A DNA stretch of 64,000 nt from Gigaspora margarita (Eukaryota; Glomeromycota; Glomeromycetes; Diversisporales; Gigasporaceae). Below, piece after piece: positions 34,375 to 45,190 of this stretch. The DNA lies in contig WTPW01000318.1 of NCBI GenBank assembly GCA_009809945.1, forward strand, positions 329,935-393,934. Direction: 5' to 3'. The position numbers were made by a program, and so were the translations under genes. Within the stretch, counting starts at the first letter, position 1. Each line of letters opens with the position of its first letter. Below the pieces are notes generated by a model. The model made no database searches, was not told the origin of the DNA, and was given only the letters and a program-made list of their open reading frames with translations.

Positions 34375-35789
34375 AGGGTAGAGTACATGTAGATCATTTG
34401 TCATATGATTTTAATGTCTAATTTTTTTTATATTTGATATTTAAAAAAATTTTATTAAGTGAACTGCTTAAATTTTTAAGCAAAGTTTGTAGAATAGGGT
34501 TTTCTGATTCTAATGATAGTAAAATTATCAAATTTGAATTAAAATTCATAAAGATATGATTATTTTTTTTTTAATATTAAAGTGAGATTATGCCTTATTC
34601 TTTTATTAATATAGCACTTTGTTACAATATCTTCTAACAAGGTTTCTCTCATATTACAACTCATTGCTATATTTTACAAATACAGAAACTTAGACGAATT
34701 TATCTATGACCTAAACCTACCAGAGCATCCTATGTCCCCATATACATAATCAACCTGGATTTTTATCCTGTACTGCTATCTGATAGTACCTGTAGTGCTG
34801 CCGCTGCCAGGTTCATCTCTCAAGCTACTTTTGAATGCTGCTGCAACCTGACCTGTATCTCAAGCCACTACCTTCCTATTACTGGTCCTGCTAGTACAGT
34901 AGCCCTTGTAAAGTTCCCTAGCCCTGGCACTGGCCAGTCTCTTTTCTGGCTTCTTTTCCCCAGTCATATTCCTACTCCCAATTCTAAGACCTGGAAGGGT
35001 TGGTCAGCCTGGCATTATGATGCCTTATAGTCTCTCTCTCCTTGGTACATGCTTCTGAAACACATGTCCTTTTCCTTCAGTACGACTCTGGTGGTCCAGT
35101 TGGTAAGGTCCTCTAACCCTTTTTATCATAGGTTTGCTTCTGGTCAGTCCCTGTCAAGTTTCTTTTCCTAGCACCATCAAAAGTTGGGTACTTCTCTGCT
35201 TGGTCTTGCCAAGCAGGTTCCATTTTGCTAATTCCCAGAACTTACTTGCTTTCTTTCCCTTATATAATATTACACAAGTCAGTTAGCTCCCAATAACTTG
35301 GTATCACCTGGGTTACAAATCAAAGATCCAATTTGTTAAAGTGCAGATCAGTTACTATAACACAAATGCAATTTTCAAAACCATCTCTAGTGGGATTCAA
35401 ACTCTGCACCTGTCGCTTGGGAGGTAACAACAACCCATTTTGCTATATCACCATATCCATAAAATATAATTATTTAAAAATTAGGTATTATAAATTTGTT
35501 ATAAAAATTATATGAAAATCATATGATAATTGACCAATCAGATTGTTACTATAGAGAATTTGGATTTTTCTCAGAAAACTTTATAATATATAAAAGTATA
35601 TTTTTTAAAAATAAACTAAATCTAAAATTTACTACAATAAATAAACTATTTTAATCTATAAGCTATTAAAATTTGATAAACTTTGGTCACGTTTATAAAA
35701 TTTTTTATTAGTAGCATATTTTTGTTATCAAGCATTATCTATATAGAAATTTTTTTTATATAGAAAATGATCTACATGTACTCTACTCT
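34375..35789. mobile_element. AGGGTAG-type TIR element with TA target, carrying a SINE
   Basis: Ends AGGGTAGAGTACATGTAGAT and ATCTACATGTACTCTACTCT, flanked by TA (34373-34374 and 35790-35791). Same family as 15845-16197. Without the SINE at about 34564-35458 it would be about 0.5 kb. It contains a worn copy of the shared core opening (GATTCTAATGATAGTAAAAT at about 34505). Confidence 0.85.
34564..35458 (-). mobile_element. Long tRNA-headed SINE, copy 2
   Basis: On the minus strand it begins with TGGTGATATAGCAAAATGG and a box B CAGAGTTTGAATCCCAC (about 35455-35385). It continues with a body matching the SINE at 56758-57899 (AAGGAAAAGGACA, GAGACTATAAGGCA, ACTGGGGAAAAG, AGTAATAGG) and ends with AATAAAAGAATAAGG, CTCACTTTAA and an A run (34610-34564). 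About 0.9 kb with no open frame. Older than the 56.8 kb copy, judging by divergence from tRNA-like consensus. Confidence 0.8.
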
Positions 35790-37089
35790 TAAGAACATTA
35801 CTCTAGCTCCTTTTTGTAAATATAGATGGCTAGATAAGTTGGTCATAGTTTTGAATTAAGAAACTGAATTATTGAGATATAGTGGTTAAAAGTTAAGAGA
35901 GTCTTTAGGTTCCAAAATTATAGGTTCACAGAAGTTATAGTCCAATGGTAAATAGTGACAAAGTAAATGATTAATATTTTTAGCAGCTTGACAAGTAGGT
36001 ACAATATGAGTAGTATCAAAAAATAGTAGAAGAAATAAAAGGGTTTATTTTAGATATAATAATAAAGTTGCCTATATTAGATAATTTTCCAATATGTATT
36101 TCTTGTAAAACATTATAGAAATTAATGTATAGCATCGTCTTTGGGGTAAGTAAGAAATAAAGAAAAAAATCGAAGCCATGCAGGAGAAAGAAAAATAGAA
36201 AAAGGACATACAGGAGGAAGCTGGGCCAAATCTCCTATACTAATATTGGTATACCTCCAAAAGGGTATTATTATTATAATTTTTGCAAAAATGTTATTAA
36301 TAAAAGTAAACAGGTTAGCATCTACTATAGATACCTTATCAATTACAAGAATTTTAATTTTTTTAATTCTGATATAGCATTAGGATCTGAATAAATAAGT
36401 GTCTTATACTGATTGGCCCAAAAGCGAATTCTTTTAGCAGAGTGAATAGTTTTTCTACTAATAGTTTGTGCTACAATACCAGTAGGTGCTATTAGAAGGT
36501 ATCTTTTTTTGGATATTAAATAATAAATCAACTAAAGGGGTATAAATGTTTTGCCTGTTCTAGCAGAGCAAGTTAAGAAAAAGAAAGAGTATTTTCCATT
36601 TGATACTTTATCCCATACATTACACAAAAAATTATAGATTTCATTTTGTTTGGTATCAAAAGATAGAAAAAATGAGAATTTATATATGGGATATGTTTTT
36701 CTAAAGGAACAAATTGGATAAAAATCAAAACAAATAAATCATAATTTTCAAACTCAGATACAAGTGAATGTATCAGAAAATTATAAGCACTAGATAAATT
36801 ACTTTTTTGTAAAAGGTAACTATAGCAAATAGAATCAGTTTTACAAGCAAACCTAATAGGAAAAGCAGCTCAAAATTGATCTCTATATGAGGAAGATCCA
36901 TCTTATAATTCCTGTTCAGATCTAACTAGGAATTTTATAATAAGATTTTAAAAAAAAGGGCTCATCATCTTCTACTTTATAGCTAGTAAAATATACAAGA
37001 ACAGGAGCTTTTCTTTGAGAAACTATTCTATTTTTTTAATCGTGTATATAAAATAATTTTGAATTTAAGCCAGATAACTTAGAGGTAAG

Positions 37090-37223
37090 ATACCTAACCA
37101 ATCAATGAAGCAACAGTTATTATACTTCAGATCCATTTTTCAAAGCATTGCCAGTGGGATTTGAACTCTAGACTTGCCACTTGGGGTAACAACTTAACAA
37201 CTTTTCTAAGTTGCCACACCCTT
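37090..37223 (-). mobile_element. SINE head fragment
   Basis: The minus strand reads GGGTGTGGCAACTTAG, GTTGTTACCCC and AGAGTTCAAATCCCAC, which is the same tRNA-like head as the SINEs at 34.6 and 56.8 kb. Homology then extends only about 50 bp into the body. A head without its 3' tail is unexpected for a normally 5'-truncated retroposon, so it was probably cut later. Confidence 0.6.
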
Positions 37224-37409
37224 ATATTATATATATTATTTCTGATATACCATATAGTGCTCGAAAGTAGATTACCAGAAATTTCATATGTAATATTTAA
37301 GCAACAAATTTATATGTGATCTTTATTATTATATTTTATAAAATATAATTATATTAATTATATAAAATAAAAAAAAAAACTATTTTAGAACTAAATTCTA
37401 AAAAAAAAC

Positions 37410-38470
37410 CACATTTTAATATTTTGAATGCCATCCTTTAGTCCTATAAATTGCTATCACACGAGCTGACATGCTACAAATAAGCGAATGAATATACTCA
37501 AGTGATATTTTATACTATTCTTCTTTTATAAACATAACCAATTCTTTATGAGTTTTGGGTACTGGCCTTCTATTATGTAGCATTGAATCAAGATATTCCC
37601 AAAGATTTTTGATCAGATTCAAATCAGGACTATATGGCACCCAATCTAATATATCAAAACCATGAGATTTTATCTACCATTCTGAATAATTCATCATATG
37701 AATAGGAGCTAAATCTTGTTAAAATATTAAATCTATTTTACCAGATATTTTTCTAATAAAGAATTTGCCCAAGAAACTAAATGGTTCACAATTACATTGA
37801 CATAACTATCTAAATTCATAATACCTTTTACTTCTACTAACGGTCCAACTCTCTACCAAGAAAAACAACCCCAAAATATAACGAAACCACTACCATACTT
37901 CATGGTTGTATTTATGCATTCTCTATAATATTTTTCAGTAACTCAGTACCAAACTCTTTCACCACCGTCCGATTTGTAAAGGCAAAATCTTGACTCATCA
38001 CTAAAAATGATATTTTGCCATTCGTTTTTCTATTCTAAATGTTTAAAATACCGCTTTTTTTGTTTTCTTGCTTTTTTTACATTCAAAAAAGGTTTTTTAC
38101 AGACTACACAATTTTTTCAACCTAAATTGTGGAGGTACTTTCAGATGGTTTTGGTAGTAAGTGTCGTTCCAAGTTGGAGATTCAGCTCATTTGTAATAAC
38201 AGCCAACGGTACTCTATAATAATTATTTGCAATACGTACTAAAGCATATTTATCACATTCAGAAAGTACTTCTTGATGACCGGGACTTTGCTTGGGTGTT
38301 CTGAGCCTGTTTTTTTGTACTAATTAATAGTGTCATACACTGTTGACTTTGGGAAATCAAGAGCTTGGAGCAATATGAAGTGGTCTAAAACTATACAAGT
38401 AAGCACCGATAATATGGCTTCGTTGTTCTTAACTGAGTTCTTTATGCAGGAGTTTTTTTTTTGCCATGCA
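37410..38470 (-). pseudogene. Tc1-like transposase relic (DDE)
   Basis: In order on the minus strand: a helix-turn-helix segment with LDFPKSTVYDTIN and YKKTGSEHP (about 38370-38290), ECDKYALVRIANNYYR (about 38260), then the catalytic part EWQNIIFSDESRF (first Asp, about 38020), KYGSGFVIFWGCFS (about 37890), QDLAPIH (second Asp, about 37710) and VPYSPDLNLIKNLWEYL (about 37640-37580). In the last motif the family's catalytic Glu (NPIENLW) is Lys. With several stops and frame changes the enzyme is dead. The plus-strand open frames at 38007 and 38330 are shadows. Confidence 0.88.
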
Positions 38471-38566
38471 AAAAAAAAACAGTGTATCTTCGAAAAAATT
38501 CAAGTTTCACATGACAATATTAAATATAAAAAACAATTTATAAAAAAAAATCAATTATTATAAAAT

Positions 38567-38892
38567 GCACTTATGGTGTTTTACTACCATAGGTAAAATT
38601 AGATTTGCAAATTTGTGTAACAAAAACAAACAAATAAATTTTTATAAAACGAAAAATAAATTTTGGGTTAGGGTAAGGCCTGGAATTTTATCGGGGCATT
38701 AGTATATACAAAATTTAGCAAGAAATTTTTTTTATTAGAGCCCCAAAGTTGGTTTCATAAGCAAAATTTTGAAATATGAATGTTTTTTTAAAAAATAAAC
38801 AAAAAAATGAAATTTTATGTTACACCTGATCTTAAATTTTGATTGGCAATTCAAATAGTTTTGTATAACATGGTGTAAAACACCATAGGTGC
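38567..38892. mobile_element. Inverted-repeat element inside the Tc1-like transposon
   Basis: GCACTTATGGTGTTTTAC and GTAAAACACCATAGGTGC face each other 326 bp apart. The interior contains TTGGGTTAGGGTAAGG and TTACACCTGATCTTAAATT, words that recur near 62115 and 63708. Target site unclear. Confidence 0.6.
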
Positions 38893-39033
38893 GTTTTAGT
38901 AAAACTCAAAAAAATTATTATAAATATATCTTACCTATGAAATTTCCAGTGATCTACTTCTGAGCACTGTATATAATTAATATATATGTTTTATATATTA
39001 TATATAGACATAATCACTACACTAACCTATGTA

Positions 39034-39280
39034 CAGTCAACACTGGATATAACAAACCTCATTATAATGAACTCTGGATATAATAAACTCAAAATTTTAG
39101 AATTTTTTAATAGTTTAGTATAAAAAAAACTGTACTTTCTCAAGTAAACATAGTAATTTTTTAGAATTTTTTAATAGTTTAATATAAAAAAAACTGTACT
39201 TTCTCAAGAAAACATAGTAATTTTTTATAATACCTTTTTTTTTTATCAGATTCAAGAGTTTAGTATAGAAAAGTTGACTG
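39034..39280. mobile_element. Pogo-like MITE, 247 bp
   Basis: CAGTCAACACTGGATATAA to AGTTGACTG with TA on each side (39032-39033 and 39281-39282). CAGTCAA termini are typical of pogo-branch elements. It contains a 70 bp direct duplication around AAACTGTACTTTCTCAAG. Confidence 0.82.
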
Positions 39281-39505
39281 TATCCATGTATAAATCACAT
39301 GATAAATTGTACACCTTTAATCATAAGTAGATCTATAAAATGCTAATCTTTTGTTTATTTTTTAAATATAATTTTAAGGAAGATATATAAGAATTATTTT
39401 TTATTTTTTTACTTACTAATTTTTGTTGTTTACTTTTTATTAATTTCTTTTATTATTTATTTCCTTTTTTTTTTTGATACTATACTTTTTTTTTGGAAAA
39501 ATCTA

Positions 39506-39704
39506 AATGGTGCCCTTGTGCATTTTGTGCTCCCTAATGTACTAATAATTAATTTTATCTAGAATTAGGATTAGAGTTAGAGTTAGAGTCAAGATTAGTA
39601 CAAAATTGCGAGAGGATCATTTTTTGTTAAAAGTGCAACAGGGGTTACCCTAGTAAAATTTTGAGATATCAAAATAGGGGGCACAATGTGCATGGGGCAC
39701 CGTC
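39506..39704. mobile_element. GGTGCCC-type MITE, uninterrupted
   Basis: 199 bp, AATGGTGCCCTTGTGCATTT to GCATGGGGCACCGTC, TA on each side. It supplies the empty-site reference for the split copy 4098-5276. Confidence 0.85.
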
Positions 39705-39797
39705 TAGTCTAGTTCTTTTTTTTATACTACATTTATTTTTTTTGATACTCACTTTTTTATAATTATCTATTTTACTTATAGTTGGTAGCAGATATAT

Positions 39798-40098
39798 CAG
39801 GGATGGCAAATGACAATGTCATTTAAAATTTTCATGACAAATGACAAATTAGTGACAAATAACATAGATCATTTGTTATTTTTGTTATTTAAAATAACAT
39901 ATTAAAACTTCGGGTGTTTTAGGATTTAACCAATCCTAAACTGCCTGAAGTGACACAAAATCTTAATAATCACAAGATGTTTGCATTTTTAAATATAACC
40001 TATTTTTGTTATTTGTCATCTATCTTTTAAATGACAAAGTGACAAATGACAATGTCACAATATCATTTATGTCATTTAAAAGTCATTTGCCAACCCTG
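39798..40098. mobile_element. hAT-type MITE, 301 bp
   Basis: CAGGGATGGCAAATGAC to GTCATTTGCCAACCCTG with the exact 8 bp TSD AGATATAT (39790-39797 and 40099-40106). CAGGG termini with an 8 bp TSD are diagnostic for hAT. Subterminal ATGACAAATGACA words are iterated. Noncoding. Confidence 0.93.
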
Positions 40099-40235
40099 AG
40101 ATATATTGTGATTTTTTAAAATATTTTAATATTTTTTGAGAATACCCAATCAAGTTTTATATCTTTGATTCTAATTATACAAAGAATATTTAAGAATATT
40201 ACAAAATATTTGTTATTGGTTATAACTAATTTTTT

Positions 40236-40545
40236 TTTGTGTTTCTTTCAAGTAGATCATGTTTTGGCAACTTGAACTTTAAACCATAAAACTAACAAGC
40301 AACAGAGGTTTTTTAATTAGTTTTTGCTCAAAGAAATAAGGTTTATAAAATTCCTAGCTCACTTGTATTTTCATAAGTTTTTTGTCAACCCAATTTTTTT
40401 TTCTTATATTTCTATTGAGCAGGTAATGCTTTTATTAACATAAATTTAAAACAATAAACTAACAAGTGGTAGAGTAATCTAATTAGTTCTTGCCTGAGAA
40501 ATCTGATATTTGATAAAATTTTAGCTCACTTGAGTTTTTGAAATT
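40236..40545. repeat. Diverged direct duplication of about 170 bp
   Basis: AAACTAACAAGCAACAGAGG...TAATTAGTTTTTGC...TTCCTAGCTCACTTG at 40236-40375 recurs in diverged form at 40405-40545. No coding potential. The surrounding 40107-41597 is AT-rich with no gene seen. Confidence 0.6.
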
Positions 40546-41597
40546 TCTTTATTGAGGTATTTGCCTAGTCATAGGATACACTTCTATGTGTTGACTAGAA
40601 TGAATTAACTTTTTTTTTGTTTTTTTTTGTTGAAACAAAGTATTCTAATAAAGAAATATAAAGAAAATATATATCATTATTAAATATTGTAAAATGTTGT
40701 ATAGAAAAATAATATAAAAATTAGCTTCATTTTTAAAATAGAACTAATCTTTAAAATATTAAATAAATATGTTTGCATTAACAAACTCTATTAACACTAT
40801 AAAATTTTATTAAAAATATCATTTTGTATTTGAAAGTTGTTTTCCAATTTTAAGAATTTAAATAAACAAAAAAATAACAAAATTTGCAAAATGTATATTT
40901 TATAAAATGCTTATAAAAAAGAGTGTAGTAACTTAGAGAAGTTGTTTAGTTGCGAGATAAAAAGAATATTCTTGTAATTTTGTCATTTTAAAAAATTTAG
41001 AGTATAAAGCAAATTTGATGATTAAAAATTTCAATCTCATTTACCTTTTTATATAAATTTTTTTTTATTGATTTGATAATGATCAAATTTTAATTTTGAA
41101 TCCATTTATTAAATGAAATCTGGATTCTCTGACTAACCAAGCCAGTTTAGAAACAACCCAAGTTGATTTGAAATCATAAAATTTGATTACAAATACAACG
41201 AAAGACTATATAATTAATGAAAGGTAAAAAGATTAATATTTATGAAAATATCAAAGATAGCATAACTAATTAAATTTTATTTTTCTAAAAACTTTATAAA
41301 TTTATTTCATCAAAAGGCAGTGAAAGTAATGAATATGTTGAAACCAATTAAGATAATGAAAGTGATGAAAGGTACAAAACTGAGAAAGATATCATAAATA
41401 AAAAAGTGATATAATAATATTGAAACTTAAATCTTAAACTATTCAAAACTGACGAAACTGATAAAGATTGTAAACCTAATAAAAGACAATATGCTTGATG
41501 AAAGCTAATAGGATTGATATTTTATACATGATTATAAAATTAATCCTTTTAAATTTAAGCTTTAGCACACTCGAATCCTAAATATATAAGGTAAGTA

Positions 41598-42150
41598 TGG
41601 GTATTGTGGCGGAGTTAAGAGAAATTTGGTATAACTCTGGATCTATTGGTCCAAATTGAATGATCTTGGTACCATTTGATTCATCTCAATGAGACGAATC
41701 AAATTGTGCCAAAATCGTTCTATTTGGATCACAGGATCACAGGTTATTTACAATTGTATATTACACAAAATTGGAGAGGTATTGTAGTGGATAAGGGCAT
41801 TGTGGCAGATTCACAATAACTCATGACCTATTAGTCCAATCTAAACGATTTTTATACCATTCGAATCGTCTCACTGAGACAATTCGAATGGCACAAAAAC
41901 TACTTGATTTCGATCACTGGGTCACAAGATATTGGCATTAGAATAGTGTCTGAATATAATATATTGGTTTTTTTTTATTTAAACATTTGATCAATATTTC
42001 ATGACCCAATGATCAAAATCAAACGATTTTTGTACCATTCGAATCATCTCGATGAGACAATTCGAATGGTATAAAAATTATTTAGTTTGGTCCAATGGGT
42101 CACGAGTTATAGCAGACCCGCTACAATACCCATATCTGCCACAATACCCA
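41598..42150. mobile_element. Multi-hairpin TIR element with TA target
   Basis: TGGGTATTGTGGCGGAG to CTGCCACAATACCCA, 553 bp, TA on each side. The interior is a ladder of hairpins: three copies of TACCATTYGAATCRTCTC facing GAGACRATTCGAATGG, each bordered by the core AAATTGGAC...TGGGTCACAAGATAT or its inverse. It shares this cassette with 10013-10541, whose ends and target differ. Confidence 0.82.
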
Positions 42151-42324
42151 TAATTACTTTATGTTTTAATGCTTTAGAATTATCAAAAGTAGCAATACTA
42201 ATGAAATATGACAACTGATATATCACTTGCCAAGCTATTGTAAATTACTTGCAGATTTGCCTTGTTTTTTTTTATTTTCTTGTGATATCTGCTAACTATA
42301 GTACCTTCGAATGTATATTTATTT

Positions 42325-42437
42325 ACTTCATCATTGCAAAACAAAAAATACATCATGTGTATTTACCTACTTCATCATTGCAAAACAAAAAATACATCAT
42401 GTGTATTTACCTACTTCATCATTGCAAAACAAAAAAT
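42325..42437. repeat. 44 bp tandem repeat, 2.6 copies
   Basis: ACTTCATCATTGCAAAACAA...CATCATGTGTATTTACCT begins at 42325, 42369 and 42413 with near-perfect identity. Confidence 0.92.
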
Positions 42438-42766
42438 ATATTATAAAATTTATATCTGAAATTGATAAAGTTATTGTCTAATTAATTTGCTACTCATGAA
42501 TTAGAAATTATTATAAAATTCACTGGGCATGATCTTAGAATTTTTAATTAAAAATTTATAAAGGCAAAATACTGTAGATCATCTAATGGTATTAGGGTTC
42601 ATTTTTAGATCTCTATCAAGAATAGTACATAAATAATATTTTTAAAAACCCTCATCAGAATCAGTACTGCCATTCATCAGGATAAGGATTCCATTATTAG
42701 CATCTTGAAAACTATTATATATTCTTTTGGATTCAATAATTTCTGCCTAAATTTCTATTAGCTAGT

Positions 42767-42946
42767 TCAACAGATTAGATTTTGGTGATAGCTCAAGTCT
42801 TTATCAATAAATTTATTTCGCATAAAAGATGAGGTCATATAAAGATCACATGATGTAATTTGCGCGAAGACGATATTATCCTCTGTGATGTATATCTCTA
42901 CTAATTCATCTCCAAGTTTAAAGGTTTTGCCGTCAAACCTGGTCAC
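42767..42946 (-). pseudogene. Unidentified coding fragment broken by a hAT-like element
   Basis: The minus strand from 42946 reads VTRFDGKTFKLGDELVEIYI, TEDNIVFAQITSCDLYM and ends at 42767. It looks like real protein (balanced composition, lower AT than its surroundings), but I do not recognise the family. The same strand beyond the insertion (46451 upward) reads FKVAHLSV into the duplicated target, so the hAT-like element probably split a coding exon. The upstream half is AT-rich and ends of the gene are not seen. Confidence 0.5.
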
Positions 42947-43061
42947 TAGAGATGGGCATGCACGGGATCTGTGTGGGATTCCGCGCGTGATATAACTGGG
43001 CCAGGGCATAGTACATTTTTTTCGCAGCACATGACATAGATCAGTGATAATTCACGATTTC

Positions 43062-45190
43062 GTCACTTTTTTGTATATCATCTTTTAAACTTTGAGCGAA
43101 GGTTTCTCTATACCCACAAAGCCAAATTCGATAAACTTTTTTTTATCTGAATTCTACTAATATGTATAATTAAAATAAAAAAAAATTTATCGAATTTGGC
43201 TTGGTGGTTATCAAGATTCCTTCACTCAAAGTCTTAAAAAAAAAAACCTCCCGTCAATCAAGATAAAGCTGTGCTGAAACTTTTTTCAAACTTTGAACGA
43301 AGGTATCTTAATAGCCACCAAGCCAAATTCAGTAACCTCTTTTTTATTTATATTCTACGGATCTGTAGAATTTAAATAAAAAAGAGTTTACCAAATTTGG
43401 CTTGGTGGTTTCGTTCAACGTTTGAAAAAATTTTGGCGCAACTATTTTTGATAGACGTTTTGAATTTTTAAGACTTTGAGCGAAGGTGTCTCGATAACCA
43501 CCAAACCAAATTTGATAATTTTTTTTTATTTGAATTTTGCAGATTTGTAGAATTNGAATAAAAAAAATTGTTGAATTTGGTTTGGTGGTTATCGAGACAC
43601 CTTCGCTCAAAGTCTTAAAAACTCAAAATGTCTATCAAAATTGAAGCTGTGCCAAAATTTTTTCAAACCTTGAACAAAGGTATCTTGATAACCACCAAGC
43701 CAAATTCGGTAAACTCTTTTTTATTTAAATTCTACAGATTCATAGAATCTAAATAAAAAAGAGCTTACTGAATTTGGCTTGGTGGCTATCAAGATACCTT
43801 CGTTCAAAGTTTGAAAAAATTTCGGCGCAGCTTCTATTTTGATAGACGTTTTGAGTTTTTAAGACTTTGAGCGAAAGTGTCTTGATAACTACCAAACCAA
43901 ATTCAACAATTTTTTTTATTTGAATTCTACAAATCTGCAAAATTCAAATAAAAAAAATTATCAAATTTGGTTTGTGGTTATCGAGACAACTTTGCTCAAA
44001 TTCTTAAAAACTCAAAACGTTTATCAAAATAAAAGCTGTGCCGAAATTTTTTTCAAACTTTGAATAAAGGTATCTTGATAACCACCAAGCCAAATTTGGT
44101 AAACTCTTTTTTATTTAGATTCTATAAATCTGTAGAATTTAAATAAAAAAGAGTTTACTGAATTTGGCTTGGTGGTTATCGAAATACCTTCGTTCAAAGT
44201 TTGAAAATTTTGGCGCAGCTTCAATTTTGATAGACGTTTTGAGTTTTAAGAATGTGAGCGAAGGTGGCTCGATAACCACAAACCAAATTTGATAATTTTT
44301 TTTTATTTGAATTTTGCAGATTTGTAGAATTCAAATAAAAAAAAAATTGTTGAATTTGGTTTGGTAGTTATCAAGACACCTTCGCTCTAAGTCTTAAAAA
44401 CTCAAAACGTCTATCAAAGTAGAAGCTGCGCCAAAATTTTTTCAAACTTTGAACGAAGGTATCTCGATAGCCACCCAGCCAAATTCGGTAAGCTCTTTTT
44501 TATTTAGATTCTATGAATCTGAAGAATTTAAATAAAAAAGAGTTTAATGAATTTGGCTTGGTGGTTATCAAGATACCTTCGTTCAAAGTTTGAAAAAATT
44601 TCGGCGCAGCTTCAATTTTGATAGACATTTTAAGTTTTTAAGACTTTGAGCGAAGGTGTCTCGATAACCACCAAACCAATTTTTTTTTATTCAAATTCTA
44701 CAAATCTGCAAAATTCAAATAAAAAAAATTTTATCAAATTTGGTTTGGTGGTTATCGAAACACCTTCGCTCAAAGTCTTAAAAATTCAAAATGTCTATCA
44801 AAAATAGAAGTTGCGCCAAAATTTTTTCAAACTTTGAACGAAGGTATTTCGATAACCATTAAGCCAAATTCGGTATTCTTTTTTTTATTTAAATTCTACA
44901 GATCTGTAGAATATAAATAAAAAAGAGTTTAATGAATTTGGCTTGGTAGCTATCAAGATACCTTTCAAAGTTTGAAAAAAGTTTTGGCGCAGCTTCTATC
45001 TTGATTGACGGTTTGTTTTTTTTAAAACTTTGAGCGAAGGATTCTTGATAACCACTAAGCCAAATTCGATAAATTTTTTTTTATTTTAATTCTACATATT
45101 TGTAGAATTCAAATAAAAAAAAGTTTATCGAATTTGGCTTTGCGGGTATAGAGAAACCTTCACTCAAAGTTTAAAAGATGATATACAAAA
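43062..45190. repeat. Array of eleven alternating hairpins
   Basis: Hairpins of about 150 bp recur every 194 bp or so, starting near 43088, 43298, 43475, 43665, 43862, 44056, 44250, 44445, 44640, 44832 and 45025. Each is an inverted repeat opening CTTTGARCGAAGGT, passing through ACCACCAARCCAAATT and T-rich DNA to a central TTCTACAGATCTGTAGAA-like turn. Types alternate C-B-A-B-A-B-A-B-A-B-C (A has CCAAACCAAATTTGATAA, B has CCAAGCCAAATTCGGTAA). Spacers (GACGTTTTGAGTTTTTAAG; GAAGCTGCGCCAAAATTTT) are inverted on alternate sides, so the whole array is also one palindrome centred near 44128. One unresolved base at 43555. Small open frames in it are readings of the repeat. Confidence 0.9.

Larger units (their letters stand above)
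34080..37060 (-). pseudogene. PIF1-like helicase relic
   Basis: Minus-strand pieces in the correct order of a PIF1/RRM3-type superfamily-1 DNA helicase. They are VVSQRKAPVLVYFTSYKVE (about 36990), a worn Walker A FLTCSARTGKTF (about 36575; the family has GSAGTGKT), LLIAPTGIVAQTISRKTIHS (about 36500-36440), a worn Walker B ILVIDKVSIVDAN (about 36350-36310; family DEVSM), GDLAQLPPV (about 36225-36200), QKGARVMF (about 35820-35795), and the C-terminal FQNAFALTTHKVQGLTL (about 34190-34140). There are many stops and frame changes. The MITE at 34375-35789 interrupts it between ARVMFL and QQTFDNGICNSTIG. No Rep or HUH motif is seen, so Helitron origin cannot be shown; an amplified PIF1-like gene is as likely. 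Confidence 0.8.
37255..38969. mobile_element. Tc1-like transposon, 1.7 kb
   Basis: Inverted ends TAGTGCTCGAAAGTAGAT and the inverse of CAGTGCTCAGAAGTAGATC, continuing through GAAATTTCATANGTAA, with TA on each side (37253-37254 and 38970-38971). It encloses a decayed transposase on the minus strand and an inserted inverted-repeat element at 38567-38892. Confidence 0.88.

Noticed and set aside
43062-45190. CRISPR-like array
   Set aside because: Units are inverted-repeat hairpins in alternating orientation with homologous spacers, not short direct repeats with unique spacers, and the DNA is eukaryotic.
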